DNA of 64,000 nucleotides from Bradyrhizobium septentrionale (GTDB lineage: Bacteria; Pseudomonadota; Alphaproteobacteria; Rhizobiales; Xanthobacteraceae), in NCBI RefSeq assembly GCF_011516645.4, contig NZ_CP088285.1:8512501-8576500 (forward strand), in the 5' to 3' direction. The position numbers and the translations under genes are program-made. Each line of letters starts with the position of its first letter. Within the stretch, counting starts at the first letter, position 1. Positions 1-7,224 of the stretch are shown in pieces. The notes below the pieces were generated by a model. It made no database searches. It was not told where the DNA came from and worked only from the letters and a program-made list of their open reading frames with translations.

Positions 1-146
1 CATTCGACCGCCGGCAGGAACGTGATGTGCGTCGGCTTGACCGTGATCGGCCGGTTGATCTGCTTGAGGAGCTGCAGCAGGCTCTCCTCGGTGAGCGGCT
101 TGGCCTCGTCGGCCGGATTGCGCAGCGGCCCGATGTCGATCTTCAC
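1..146 (-). CDS. hypothetical protein, truncated by the left edge
   Basis: A GTG start at 146 opens about 48 codons that stay open to base 1. The start overlaps the stop of the upstream gene (GTGA), so translation is probably coupled. No family is recognised. The visible part is charged, with no signal peptide or membrane segment. It is the last visible member of the leftward block that begins near 10.5 kb. Confidence 0.5.
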   Translation of the reverse strand, partial: MKIDIGPLRNPADEAKPLTEESLLQLLKQINRPITVKPTHITFLPAVE

Positions 147-274
147 AGCTCGACGCCTCGCCGTTCGAGCTCGTCCTCGACCGCGGTGAAGGCGCCCTCG
201 AGGGGCGCGAGCATCATCGCCATCGTCGCGATCATGGCGTTGCGCCATGCGAGCAGGAACAGGGTCGGGATCAT
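143..274 (-). CDS. small hydrophobic protein (43 aa)
   Basis: The ATG at 274 overlaps the upstream stop (TGATG) and the stop overlaps the next GTG, which makes a tightly coupled trio. The first 25 residues are hydrophobic (MIPTLFLLAW then an Ala/Met-rich run), which fits one membrane segment, followed by an acidic tail (EDELERRG). Function unknown. Short length keeps confidence moderate; the coupling supports it. Confidence 0.5.
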   Translation of the reverse strand: MIPTLFLLAWRNAMIATMAMMLAPLEGAFTAVEDELERRGVEL

Positions 275-672
275 CACAGCTCCTGCAATGCGGGCTTGGA
301 TCGCGGCGGGATGACCGAGAGGTCGATCTCGCCGATGAAGCCGCCATGCACCAGCGTGTAGGCGACGCGGCCGTGGGGCTTCCTGCCGAAGTTCTCGTCC
401 GAGCTGGCCTTGCCGAGGATGTGGCAGCGGCCGAGCAGGCCGTCTGCCGAGAGCGCCTCGCAGATCGCCATGACGAGATCGCCGTGCGAGGACGCCTCCT
501 CGGTCCACGCCACCGCGATCAGGTCGATGTCGCGGGCGAGGCTGCCGTGCACGGCGACCGCGTAACCGCGGTCGCGCGCCACCGTCCGGATCGTCGGCAG
601 CATGCTGTCGAGCAGCGACTGGCAGAACGCGCCGGTCGCGAAGCGGACGGCTACGGGCTGGGTGTCTTTCAC
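274..672 (-). CDS. nucleotidyltransferase-fold phage protein
   Basis: 132 aa. Residues around 42-55 read HGSLARDIDLIAVAW, which matches the GS-x-x-(R)D-x-D core of the minimal nucleotidyltransferase fold as found in a common family of small phage proteins. The GS and two Asp would bind nucleotide and metal. The substrate is unknown. A GG-x-I-G-E-I-D-L segment near the C-terminus may hold the third acidic residue. It ends in the start of the next gene (TGATG) and lies 4 bp downstream of the membrane gene at 677-823. Confidence 0.6.
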   Translation of the reverse strand: MKDTQPVAVRFATGAFCQSLLDSMLPTIRTVARDRGYAVAVHGSLARDIDLIAVAWTEEASSHGDLVMAICEALSADGLLGRCHILGKASSDENFGRKPHGRVAYTLVHGGFIGEIDLSVIPPRSKPALQEL

Positions 673-676
673 AGGA

Positions 677-823
677 TCAGCACTCGATGAGGAAGATCAG
701 GAACAGACACCAGCCCCAGCCGTCATGACCGGAATAGCCGATGGCGCCTGCGGCGATGGCAAGCGCCACCGACACCCAGTGCACGTTGACGGGCGCGAAC
801 CGGCGGATCAGTTGCTCTTTCAC
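677..823 (-). CDS. small membrane protein (48 aa)
   Basis: GTG at 823 overlaps the stop of the upstream gene (GTGA). There are two hydrophobic stretches (WVSVALAIAAGAIGY and WGWCLFLIFLI), suggesting a two-pass inner-membrane protein. No family recognised. A holin-like role is conceivable but nothing in the sequence proves it. Confidence 0.5.
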   Translation of the reverse strand: MKEQLIRRFAPVNVHWVSVALAIAAGAIGYSGHDGWGWCLFLIFLIEC

Positions 824-1236
824 TTGCTCTTGCCCGGCGCCGGCGGGAACAGCGACGCTGCCACCTTGATCTCGAAGGTGCTGTCGTCGATCTTGCGGAC
901 CACGCCGCGCTCGTCGTCGAACATATCGTCACCCAGCCGGGGGACGTAGCCGAACGAGAACACGAAGGCGTGCATCAGCTCGCGCGGCTTGATCGCGGCC
1001 TCCGACGTGGAGCCGGTGATGCGGATCTTGCCGAGGTCGTCGCCGGTCCCGAGCTGGAGCACGTATCGCTCCGCCTTGGCGGCGCCGCAGACCGTGGTCG
1101 GGATCGAGACCATCAGCTGGGGCTCGGTGCCCGGCTTGGACTGCCCGGTGCCGCGCACCTTGGGACGCATGTAGGTCAGCTTCGCCATCGGCGGCTGATT
1201 GGTCTTGGTGACCGTCTCGATCTCTTCAAAGGCCAT
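820..1236 (-). CDS. hypothetical protein (138 aa)
   Basis: ATG at 1236 (MAFEEIE) is chosen over the upstream in-frame ATG because a purine-rich AAGGAC lies about 9 nt before it. Soluble and mixed in composition, with no recognised motif. The C-terminus (APGKSK) is basic. Coupled to the membrane gene downstream through a GTGA overlap. Confidence 0.6.
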   Translation of the reverse strand: MAFEEIETVTKTNQPPMAKLTYMRPKVRGTGQSKPGTEPQLMVSIPTTVCGAAKAERYVLQLGTGDDLGKIRITGSTSEAAIKPRELMHAFVFSFGYVPRLGDDMFDDERGVVRKIDDSTFEIKVAASLFPPAPGKSK

Positions 1237-1332
1237 TGGTCTGGTCCTTGGGGTGATGCAGTGGGGGACTGCGTGGAGCACCCAGCCATATGCGCGTCAG
1301 TGAGAGGCGGGCCGGGTCAATGAGGCGCCGCG

Positions 1333-1509
1333 TTAGCGGCTGAAGTCGAAGGTCTCGTCGCGTACCGGCTGGGGGCGCGAGAGCATCCACGACCATTCGG
1401 TGAACGACATCGAGAGCAGCAGCTTGCCGTCCTTCTCGATGTAGATCCGCTCGTGCTTGGCGGACTGGTAGATCTGGTGCGGGTTGGAGGGCACTGCCGG
1501 GGCGCTCAT
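1333..1509 (-). CDS. hypothetical protein (58 aa)
   Basis: ATG at 1509 overlaps the stop of the upstream DUF2158-like gene (ATGA). Soluble, rich in aromatic and charged residues (SFTEWSWMLSR). No family recognised. Confidence 0.5.
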   Translation of the reverse strand: MSAPAVPSNPHQIYQSAKHERIYIEKDGKLLLSMSFTEWSWMLSRPQPVRDETFDFSR

Positions 1510-1712
1510 GCTAACGAGGTCACCTTGTGCAGCGTCTTGAAGTGCAGCTCGGCGCGCTGGATTTGCCGCTTGAGGTCGAGCCACATCACCTTGATGTGGT
1601 TGTCGCCAGCGCCGATGACTGTCATCGGCGTGTACGGCTGACCCTTCATGGCGACAACGTCGCCAATCGCGACGTCGCTCGCGCTCTCGATGTCAACGCG
1701 AACCTCGGCCAT
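1506..1712 (-). CDS. DUF2158/YodC-like small SH3-fold protein
   Basis: 68 aa. The pattern IGDVVAMKG...MTVIG...KVMWLDL...F fits the small beta-barrel proteins grouped as DUF2158 (YodC-like), of unknown function. It is one of several such proteins in the left block (also 2326-2592, 4233-4418 and 4415-4711). Coupled to the 58-aa gene downstream. Confidence 0.6.
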   Translation of the reverse strand: MAEVRVDIESASDVAIGDVVAMKGQPYTPMTVIGAGDNHIKVMWLDLKRQIQRAELHFKTLHKVTSLA

Positions 1713-1815
1713 CAGCGCGACGCCTTCGCTCGTCGGCGAACTCGGCGGTGGTGATCGAGCCGGCGCTGTGCGCCGACCCGACGTACATCAGTGCGATCAG
1801 GATGTAGGCAGGCAT
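1693..1815 (-). CDS. possible small exported peptide (40 aa)
   Basis: ATG at 1815. The N-terminus MPAYILIALMYVGSAHS looks like a signal peptide with a small-residue cleavage site. The mature part would be about 22 residues and Arg-rich. No clear ribosome site is visible and the 3' end overlaps the next gene by 20 nt in another frame, so this is tentative. Confidence 0.35.
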   Translation of the reverse strand: MPAYILIALMYVGSAHSAGSITTAEFADERRRRADGRGSR

Positions 1816-2241
1816 GGGGGACCGTGGGGATTGTTGTGGAGGCTTGCAGACCCCCGACGATGTTTCGCCCCATCGCCTTACAGCGGGCTGGTTTGGTCGC
1901 CGATTTCTTTGCCTTCAGTCGGGACGCGCCTTTCTCCGACATCCGCTGTGGAGGGCATCTCTCCCCCGCTCCGGGCACGTGGCTCCCCGGTCAGCGCGGC
2001 TTGCATGGCGGGGTCCGTTGACCGAGCCGTTGCCACGGCAGTCTCGGGCGGATACCCCTGGGTGTGTGAAGTGAAACGCGACAGCCCGCCCTATACGGCG
2101 TCCCGACCGCGCACGGGCGCGGCGGGCGAGCTATGTGGGCGAGAGAGCCAGGCGGTGTCGCTTGGCGTCAACGAAGCGAAACGGGCCGGGACGCCCGGCT
2201 CTCTCGTGAGGTCGGGGCTACGCGATACAAGCGCCCCTATC
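1816..2241. other. intergenic stretch with one inverted repeat
   Basis: No convincing gene on either strand. It holds a 10-bp inverted repeat, CGAGAGAGCC at 2140-2149 and GGCTCTCTCG at 2197-2206. This lies just downstream of the leftward tRNA-Met and could fold as a hairpin. It may also contain the promoter for the leftward genes below 1815. Confidence 0.3.
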
Positions 2242-2318
<77 letters not shown>

Positions 2319-2325
2319 GAAAACT

Positions 2326-2592
2326 CTAGCAGTTGAAGTGCTCGATCGTTGCGATCAGCAGGTTCGAGCGGCAGATGTCTTGGTTCATGTTGAACCAAAC
2401 GACCGCCGCGATGTGACCCTCGATGTGCTCGATGGTGACCGGCACGTCGTCGCCCTTGGTCGTGACGACGTCGCCGACGTTGAAGTCGTGCTCGGGCACC
2501 GTCCGCGGATCGGCTTCGACGCGCTTGCTGGTGTTGGTGCCGGACTCGATGATGGTCTCGACGACATCGTCGCCGGTGGCCTGATGGGTCAC
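2326..2592 (-). CDS. DUF2158-like small protein (88 aa)
   Basis: GTG start at 2592 with AAAGAGACC about 7 nt upstream. The C-terminal 50 residues (FNVGDVVTTKG...VTIEHIEG...VVWFNMN) follow the DUF2158/YodC beta-barrel pattern seen at 1506-1712. The first 38 residues are charged and probably flexible. It ends 8 bp before the tRNA-Met gene, which is read in the same direction. Confidence 0.6.
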   Translation of the reverse strand: MTHQATGDDVVETIIESGTNTSKRVEADPRTVPEHDFNVGDVVTTKGDDVPVTIEHIEGHIAAVVWFNMNQDICRSNLLIATIEHFNC

Positions 2593-2628
2593 TGGTGGGG
2601 TCTCTTTCTACTGTGGGGGAAAGGTGTC

Positions 2629-2696
2629 CAACGAGGGCCGCTTGCGGTACCTGAAACGCTGACTTGACCAGCGGCCCGTAGCGCCCACCCTCGTTG
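2629..2696. repeat. 9-bp inverted repeat
   Basis: CAACGAGGG at 2629-2637 and CCCTCGTTG at 2688-2696 are perfect complements with a 50-nt loop that can pair further. It lies between two leftward genes, with no gene in 2593-2827. It could be a terminator or processing stem; there is no T-run. Confidence 0.35.
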
Positions 2697-2827
2697 AACT
2701 GCGCCAGTCCGCGAACAGGGCTGCTGGCGAATTGATGCGGCGGTGTTTTTCGGCCGAAGCCTCTGCCTACCATTAAGCGCCCCGCAAACGGCGCACCGCG
2801 AGAGGGCCCATCGTGGGGCCCTTTGAA

Positions 2828-3133
2828 CTAGATGACCTTGAAGTACTCGCGCCCGAAGAACACCGGGTGGCGACCGCGCCATGTCGAGCCGCGGCGAAGC
2901 CATCGCCTCAGATGCTGCGGGCTGCGGAAGCGGTAGACGATCCTGGCCGTCCAGTTGCCGTATCCGTAAATGCGCTTGATGCCATCGAGCAGCGCGAGCC
3001 GGCTGGCCTCAGCCTCTTCGCCGCCGCGCGCGATATGCGGCGTGGTCTGGTCGACCACGATGTCACCGTACTCCGCGTCCTCGTCGACGTTGAAGCACTC
3101 GATCACGACCAGCTCGTTGCGGCGGCGCTTCAT
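2828..3133 (-). CDS. hypothetical protein (101 aa)
   Basis: ATG at 3133 with GAAGG about 6 nt upstream; it starts 8 nt after the upstream stop, so the two are probably in one operon. Basic start (MKRRRNELVVIECFNV) and a C-terminal half rich in Arg and Trp. No family recognised. Confidence 0.6.
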   Translation of the reverse strand: MKRRRNELVVIECFNVDEDAEYGDIVVDQTTPHIARGGEEAEASRLALLDGIKRIYGYGNWTARIVYRFRSPQHLRRWLRRGSTWRGRHPVFFGREYFKVI

Positions 3134-3141
3134 GAGGACCT

Positions 3142-3642
3142 TCAGAATGGGAGCGCGGCTGCCGGGCAGATGCCGGCCAAGTAGCGCAGCGCCCGGACAG
3201 CCAGGTCGAGCTCGGTCGGCGCCTGCGCGTCGACGAACAGCGTCATCGCGAGCTGGTCGGAGCAGCGCTTGGTCGAGCCCCTGATCTCGCACACGGCGCC
3301 GGCGCGACCCGGGACGGTGAGAGCGGCGTACTTGGCGCCGCGCGAGGCGCGATACTCGTCGGACAGCTTGTCGAACGAGATCGTCTCGACGATGGGCCCG
3401 TCCCGGTGCCGCAGCGTGAACGTGCACTTCTCGCCGGGAGCGTGGTTCACCTCGAACTTCTCGCCGATGTGCCCCTCGTCCTCGTCGTGGACGCCGATCT
3501 GGTCCTGCAGGTTGTTCTCGAGGGCGAAGATCCGCGCAGCGGCTGCGATCGGCTTCATGGCCTCGGGGATGTCGTCGGCCGCGGCCGGCACAAGGGCGGC
3601 GGCGAAAGCGATGGCGGTGATGGCGATCCTGGGCACGGTCAT
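3142..3642 (-). CDS. predicted exported protein (166 aa)
   Basis: ATG at 3642 is chosen because it gives a Sec signal peptide (MTVPRIAITAIAFAAALVPA, cleavage near AAA-DD). The mature part holds three Cys (EKCTF, AVCEIRG, KRCSD) that could form disulfides in the periplasm, and a fourth near the C-terminus. No family recognised. Export suggests a host-surface role, which is inference. Confidence 0.65.
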   Translation of the reverse strand: MTVPRIAITAIAFAAALVPAAADDIPEAMKPIAAAARIFALENNLQDQIGVHDEDEGHIGEKFEVNHAPGEKCTFTLRHRDGPIVETISFDKLSDEYRASRGAKYAALTVPGRAGAVCEIRGSTKRCSDQLAMTLFVDAQAPTELDLAVRALRYLAGICPAAALPF

Positions 3643-3668
3643 GGCCCGAGAACTATCACCGGCGGAAC

Positions 3669-3745
3669 TGGCTGGGAAGGGTGGGCTCGAACCACAACCC
3701 ACCGAGGAATTGGAGATCCGTTAGCCGAAGGCGCGATGGTATGAC
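3669..3745 (-). other. tRNA-like remnant
   Basis: The minus strand ends in a T-arm-like segment (TGTGG-TTCGAGC-CCACC) followed by CTTCCCAGCCA, which looks like the 3' acceptor strand, discriminator and CCA of a tRNA. A hairpin with CTCCAA in its loop lies upstream. I could not find the matching 5' acceptor strand (TGGGAAG) at a normal distance, so this is a decayed or interrupted tRNA at best. Confidence 0.25.
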
Positions 3746-3850
3746 CGCGGAGACTTCGACCTTTCGGCGAGGAGCTGGGGACGGATCGAGCCCCTGACGT
3801 CGCGAAAGCTCCAGATACCATCCCAGAACACCGCCAAGCCTGCCTATCTT

Positions 3851-3926
3851 TGGTGCCAAGGGATGGGTTTGAACCACCGACGCCCGCGCCTTCAACGCGG
3901 CGCTCTACCGGCTGAGCTACCTTGGC
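3851..3926 (-). tRNA. tRNA-Phe(GAA)
   Basis: A 76-nt cloverleaf with encoded CCA. Acceptor GCCAAGG/CCTTGGC, anticodon stem CCGCG/CGCGG with loop TTGAAGG (anticodon GAA), variable loop GCGTC, T loop TTCAAAC. All stems pair. Element-borne tRNAs usually supplement host codon supply or serve when host tRNAs are damaged; which applies here is unknown. Confidence 0.9.
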
Positions 3927-4232
3927 GAATGAGCAGCCCTGCCCCCGGCGCGACCGGGTTCAATCGAACCGCCGCTGCGTATTGCCATGGTGCGCAGCGG
4001 CGACAAGATCGGGAGGCGTCCTGAGACGCGCAGGGCATGAAACTGACTGAGGGACCGCCTCCGACAGAGACGGCCCCTCGATAGTCGGTCACGACGAACT
4101 GACAAACAATGCGCGAAGGAGCGGTACGAGCACCTCGTTGCATCGGGGGCGCGTATAGCGCGCCCCGCCAGCACGATGGAAGAAAAATCTTGGTCTCGCG
4201 ATCAGCAATTCGTGAGTGCCCGGCGTGGAGCC
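3927..4232. other. intergenic stretch upstream of tRNA-Phe
   Basis: No gene found. Presumably carries the promoter for the leftward tRNA-Phe and the end of the operon coming from 4.9 kb. I see no strong promoter or terminator. Confidence 0.3.
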
Positions 4233-4418
4233 TCAGCGATCGAGCTCGTGCAGGAAGGCGAGGCATTCGACGCCGCAGTCGGTGCGGACCTTGGCATAGT
4301 CGACGCCGATGCGCGAGCTGTGGATCGACAGGACGGTGGCGCGCCGCGCGTCTGGGCGCGGATCGCCAAGCCGCAGGAACTTGAGCGTCACGCGGTCGCC
4401 GACCTTGACGTCGTTCAC
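4233..4418 (-). CDS. small SH3-like protein (61 aa)
   Basis: GTG at 4418 overlaps the upstream stop (GTGA), which decides the start. VKVGDRVTLKFL...RRATVLSIHSSRIGVDY resembles the small beta-barrel pattern of the neighbouring DUF2158-like proteins. Two Cys near the C-terminus. Function unknown. Confidence 0.55.
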   Translation of the reverse strand: MNDVKVGDRVTLKFLRLGDPRPDARRATVLSIHSSRIGVDYAKVRTDCGVECLAFLHELDR

Positions 4419-4711
4419 CACCAAGCATCCACGATCTGGTCGTGCGGTACGAAGGCCTTGCCGCCGTCGAGTACGTAGACGCGGGCGCCCAGCTCGGGGA
4501 CGATCACCTTGGTGATCACCCGCGGCGTGTTCGGGAAGCACTTGGTGCGGACCGTCATACCCTGCCGGTAACCGCGCACGCGATCGAAGGCGCGCTCAGT
4601 GACGCTGCCGAACTCGCGGTGGAAGTGGAAGCGGCCGCGGAACGTGACGCTGCCGACGAGCTTCGGCTCGTCAGAGGGCTGCGGCTGGACGGCGACCTCC
4701 ACCTTGCTCAC
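4415..4711 (-). CDS. small SH3-like protein (98 aa)
   Basis: GTG start overlaps the upstream stop (GTGA). The C-terminal half (GMTVRTKCFPNTPRVITKV...VYVLDGGKAFVPHDQIVDAW) fits the DUF2158-like barrel; the first 45 residues are an added Arg/Phe-rich region. Coupled to 4233-4418, a paralogous fold. Confidence 0.55.
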   Translation of the reverse strand: MSKVEVAVQPQPSDEPKLVGSVTFRGRFHFHREFGSVTERAFDRVRGYRQGMTVRTKCFPNTPRVITKVIVPELGARVYVLDGGKAFVPHDQIVDAWW

Positions 4712-4923
4712 GCGCGCACCAGACCGTTGGCCTCGGTGAGCGAGCCCGCCTCGATCTGGCGGAGCCGCCGCGCCACTGCGCGGGGACCGTTGAGACCGTT
4801 CTTGTAGTAGGCGGCGGTGCGCTGACCGCGCGTGATCCAGCGGATGTAGCGGCGCGAGCCGGTGCCGGACATGGCGAGAGCGGCCGCTTGAGCGGCGACG
4901 TGATCGAAAGCGCGTTTGAACAT
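4708..4923 (-). CDS. hypothetical basic protein (71 aa)
   Basis: ATG at 4923 (MFKRAFDHVAA). Strongly basic in the second half (RRYIRWITRGQR, ARRLRQIEAG), possibly nucleic-acid binding. No family recognised. First gene of the 4.9-to-4.2 kb operon; its stop overlaps the next start. Confidence 0.5.
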   Translation of the reverse strand: MFKRAFDHVAAQAAALAMSGTGSRRYIRWITRGQRTAAYYKNGLNGPRAVARRLRQIEAGSLTEANGLVRA

Positions 4924-5142
4924 GGCGGGGGACCTGCGTGGGTGCTTGACATGGAAATGCCCGGGCTGGGCCCGGGCATCAGGATAGTTGCCGCTGTTCT
5001 CAAAGCCGGATGCGCCCCCACGGACATCACAGCGAGGGCCCGACGGGAGACCAATCTCGTCGGCTAGGCACGCGGCTCTCCCCATGGCCTAGAGGTGGCC
5101 CCGCCCCTGTTGGTCCAGAGGCGAGGCCGTTGTCGTGGTCGG

Positions 5143-5661
5143 TTACTGCGCGGCGGGAGCCGCAGGAGCAGCAGCGGCGGCAGGGTCAGCAGCAGGAGCA
5201 GCGGGAGCCGCAGCCGGATCGGTCGGAGCCGGAGCCGCCGCCGGCGCCTGAGTGGCGTCGGCCGGAGCAGCAGCCGGGGCCGCAGCGGCGGCAGCAGCGG
5301 GAGCCGGCTGACCAGCCAGCGCGGTCTGCGCGGCGTTGACCGCATCGCCGAGCGCCTTCACCACGCCGTCGATGGCGTTGGCCGAGGACTCGACCACGGC
5401 CGGGTCGACACCGGGCACCTGGCTGGCGATGGCGACGATCTTGGCGGTCTCGGTCTGCATGATCGAGACGGCGGCGGGGATCGCGGCAAGCAATGCGGCG
5501 ACGGCGGTGGTGAGATGATCCTGTTCAGCGGACATATGCTGCAGCTCCAGTTCAAGGTGAGCCATCCGCTGCTCCATCGAGAGATGCGGAGGACGAGATG
5601 CGCGGCGCTGATTGCGCTTGGCGCGGTGGATGTTGATGAGGTCGAGTAGTTCAGCGAACAT
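5143..5661 (-). CDS. coiled-coil protein with Ala/Pro-rich tail (172 aa)
   Basis: ATG at 5661 overlaps the upstream stop (TGATG). Basic N-terminus (HRAKRNQRRA), then a heptad-like helix (MAHLELELQHMSAEQDHL) and an Ala-rich helix. The last 55 residues are almost only Ala and Pro, with a few Asp, Thr and Gln. Such tails are flexible linkers or GC-drift products. Could be a virion or scaffold-type protein; not provable here. Confidence 0.6.
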   Translation of the reverse strand: MFAELLDLINIHRAKRNQRRASRPPHLSMEQRMAHLELELQHMSAEQDHLTTAVAALLAAIPAAVSIMQTETAKIVAIASQVPGVDPAVVESSANAIDGVVKALGDAVNAAQTALAGQPAPAAAAAAAPAAAPADATQAPAAAPAPTDPAAAPAAPAADPAAAAAPAAPAAQ

Positions 5662-5843
5662 CAGGCGATCTCCGGTGGGGCGCCTTCTTTGGCGAAACCG
5701 ATCAGGTCGATGAGCGCGTCGCGCTCGCGCTGCTGGCGCGAGCCGATCAGCGGCGCGGCTGGCGGGAGAGAGCGCGTGAAGCGCTCGATCTCGTGCTGCA
5801 GCCGCAGATACTGAAACGTGGTGAAGGGAACGACGTTGGACAC
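5661..5843 (-). CDS. hypothetical protein (60 aa)
   Basis: GTG at 5843 (VSNVVPFTTFQY). Predicted helical (LRLQHEIERFTRSL, RERDALIDLIGFAKEG). It lies 2 bp after the upstream wHTH gene and is coupled to the next by TGATG. No family recognised. Confidence 0.5.
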   Translation of the reverse strand: MSNVVPFTTFQYLRLQHEIERFTRSLPPAAPLIGSRQQRERDALIDLIGFAKEGAPPEIA

Positions 5844-5845
5844 CG

Positions 5846-6262
5846 TCAGCGCCCCGTCTGGATCGCCGGGAAGTCGGGGTGCCCCGGATGGGGACGCGAC
5901 TGGGTGGGAAGCCCGAGCTTGGCGCGAACCTTGATCTTGTTCGCGGTGTCCATCGCGTACCCGCCGTCGACCACGGTGCGGAAGGTGATGCCGTGACCCT
6001 TCAGCGTCTTGCGCAGCTTGCTGAGGTGGACGTCCACCGTCTTGTCGCACGGCAGATCGCAGTCCGGCCGGTGGCCGTACAGCATCGCGTAGAGCGCGTC
6101 GTGGGTGACGAAGGAGCGGTTGAGCAGCATGCCGAGGATCTTCGGCTGCGTGGCGCCGGTGAGGCCGAAGGCCAGGCGCAGCTGCACGAGGAACGGCTCG
6201 TCGACGCCGAGGATCGCCTCCAGCTGGGCAACGCGATCGCGCAGCGCTTCGAGCTCAGTCAT
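5846..6262 (-). CDS. winged-helix DNA-binding protein (OmpR/PhoB C-terminal type)
   Basis: 138 aa. The N-terminal 20 residues form a short coiled coil (LRDRVAQLEAIL). Residues about 30-105 match the effector domain of OmpR/PhoB regulators: a recognition-helix region VDVHLSKLRKTLKG followed by the wing (ITFRTVVDGGYAMD). There is no receiver domain, so it is a stand-alone DNA-binding protein, probably an element regulator. It overlaps the upstream gene by 8 nt. Confidence 0.7.
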   Translation of the reverse strand: MTELEALRDRVAQLEAILGVDEPFLVQLRLAFGLTGATQPKILGMLLNRSFVTHDALYAMLYGHRPDCDLPCDKTVDVHLSKLRKTLKGHGITFRTVVDGGYAMDTANKIKVRAKLGLPTQSRPHPGHPDFPAIQTGR

Positions 6263-6593
6263 GCGTCCCCGCTTCGGCGCCGTTGAAATGCACGCATAGC
6301 GGATCGGAGCCGGCCTCGAAGGATCGGCACACGTCCGGACGGTCCTCGTAAATCGTGCAGCGGCCGTCGGCGCCGAGCTTCGGGCACGTCCACTCGAAGG
6401 TGGCGTAAGGCCGCCCGCTCTCCGGATCGACGTAGCTCGACAGCGGCGCGATGGGCTCGAACGGCAGACCGTGCGCGCGCGCCTGCGCGCTCACGTCCTC
6501 GTCGGTCCAGACCGTCAGCGGCTCGCCGTTCTGCGACAGATGCATCACCCGGCAGCACTGACCGGGCGCGTAGCAGCGATCACAGAGGCTCAC
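6255..6593 (-). CDS. YkgJ-type Cys-cluster (zinc/iron-chelating) protein
   Basis: 112 aa from a GTG at 6593 that overlaps the upstream stop (GTGA), preferred over the GTG five codons earlier. Cysteines in CDRCYAPGQCC, then C-P-K-L, GRCTIYEDRPDVCRSF and DPLC follow the YkgJ/UPF0153 metal-binding family. The role of these proteins in phages is not established. Confidence 0.7.
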   Translation of the reverse strand: MSLCDRCYAPGQCCRVMHLSQNGEPLTVWTDEDVSAQARAHGLPFEPIAPLSSYVDPESGRPYATFEWTCPKLGADGRCTIYEDRPDVCRSFEAGSDPLCVHFNGAEAGTHD

Positions 6594-7009
6594 CGCGACT
6601 TTTCCCACTCTCGCTCGCGATACTCGCGCAGCTCGATGCGATAGCTGTCGGCTTCCTCATAGACCCGGACCGGGATCACCCGGCTCTCGGTATCCTTGTG
6701 AGTGTCCTTCAGCAGTTCGACCGCCTCGGCCTTGGTCCACCGGATGGTGTCGCCCCAGATGCCTTGGCAGCCGTTGGCGAGGGCCCACGCCTCGGTGCCG
6801 CCGTGCAACTGGATGGCACAGGCCGGGCACTTCGGACCGAACTCGTCGGTGTTGAGGATGGACGCGCGCGGGTCAGCCGCGTCGAAGAAGTACTCGCACT
6901 CCTCGCACACCAGCCGGAGGTCCGGCTGCACGGGCGCCTTGCAGCCATCCTTGATGCAGGCTGCGAGCGTGAGACAGTTTTCGGAGCAGTGCCGCGGGAA
7001 GCTCTTCAT
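6590..7009 (-). CDS. Cys-rich hypothetical protein (139 aa)
   Basis: ATG at 7009 overlaps the stop of the interrupted upstream gene (TGATG). The N-terminal half carries several Cys in zinc-ribbon-like spacing (CIKDGC, CEECEYFF, CPAC); the C-terminal half is charged (REYREREWEK). Likely zinc binding, function unknown. Confidence 0.6.
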   Translation of the reverse strand: MKSFPRHCSENCLTLAACIKDGCKAPVQPDLRLVCEECEYFFDAADPRASILNTDEFGPKCPACAIQLHGGTEAWALANGCQGIWGDTIRWTKAEAVELLKDTHKDTESRVIPVRVYEEADSYRIELREYREREWEKSR

Positions 7010-7111
7010 CAGATCGGCCTGTAGTTCGCCGGGTGCGCGAAGTAGAGCTCGAGGTCGGCGACCTTGAAGTGCGCGACGACGAGATACTCGGGCACGCCCA
7101 GCTGATGCTTC
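7009..7111 (-). pseudogene. 3' part of a gene split by the IS66 element
   Basis: Joined to the 5' part at 9816-9978 with one copy of the 8-bp target duplication removed, the frame runs straight through: ...KVHELKH-QLGVPEYLVVAH... to the stop at 7009-7011. The restored product is about 85 aa. The stop overlaps the next start (TGATG), so the insertion also breaks translational coupling to 6590-7009. Confidence 0.85.
7104..7111. repeat. target-site duplication, left copy
   Basis: GATGCTTC, identical to the copy at 9816-9823. Eight bases is the duplication length made by IS66-family elements. Confidence 0.9.
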
Positions 7112-7224
7112 GTAAGCGCGCATTTTACTGCACAGGCTGCGCGCGCGGCTGGCCGCGGCGTCGCGTGGCGCCGGGGCCCAGCGGGATCATCGGAACGGCT
7201 TGATTGATCCTGAGCGTTTGACGG

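Noticed and set aside
3669..3829. A tmRNA piece
   Set aside because: No tag-peptide frame, no pseudoknot layout, and the stretch is too short for either half of a two-piece alphaproteobacterial tmRNA with confidence.
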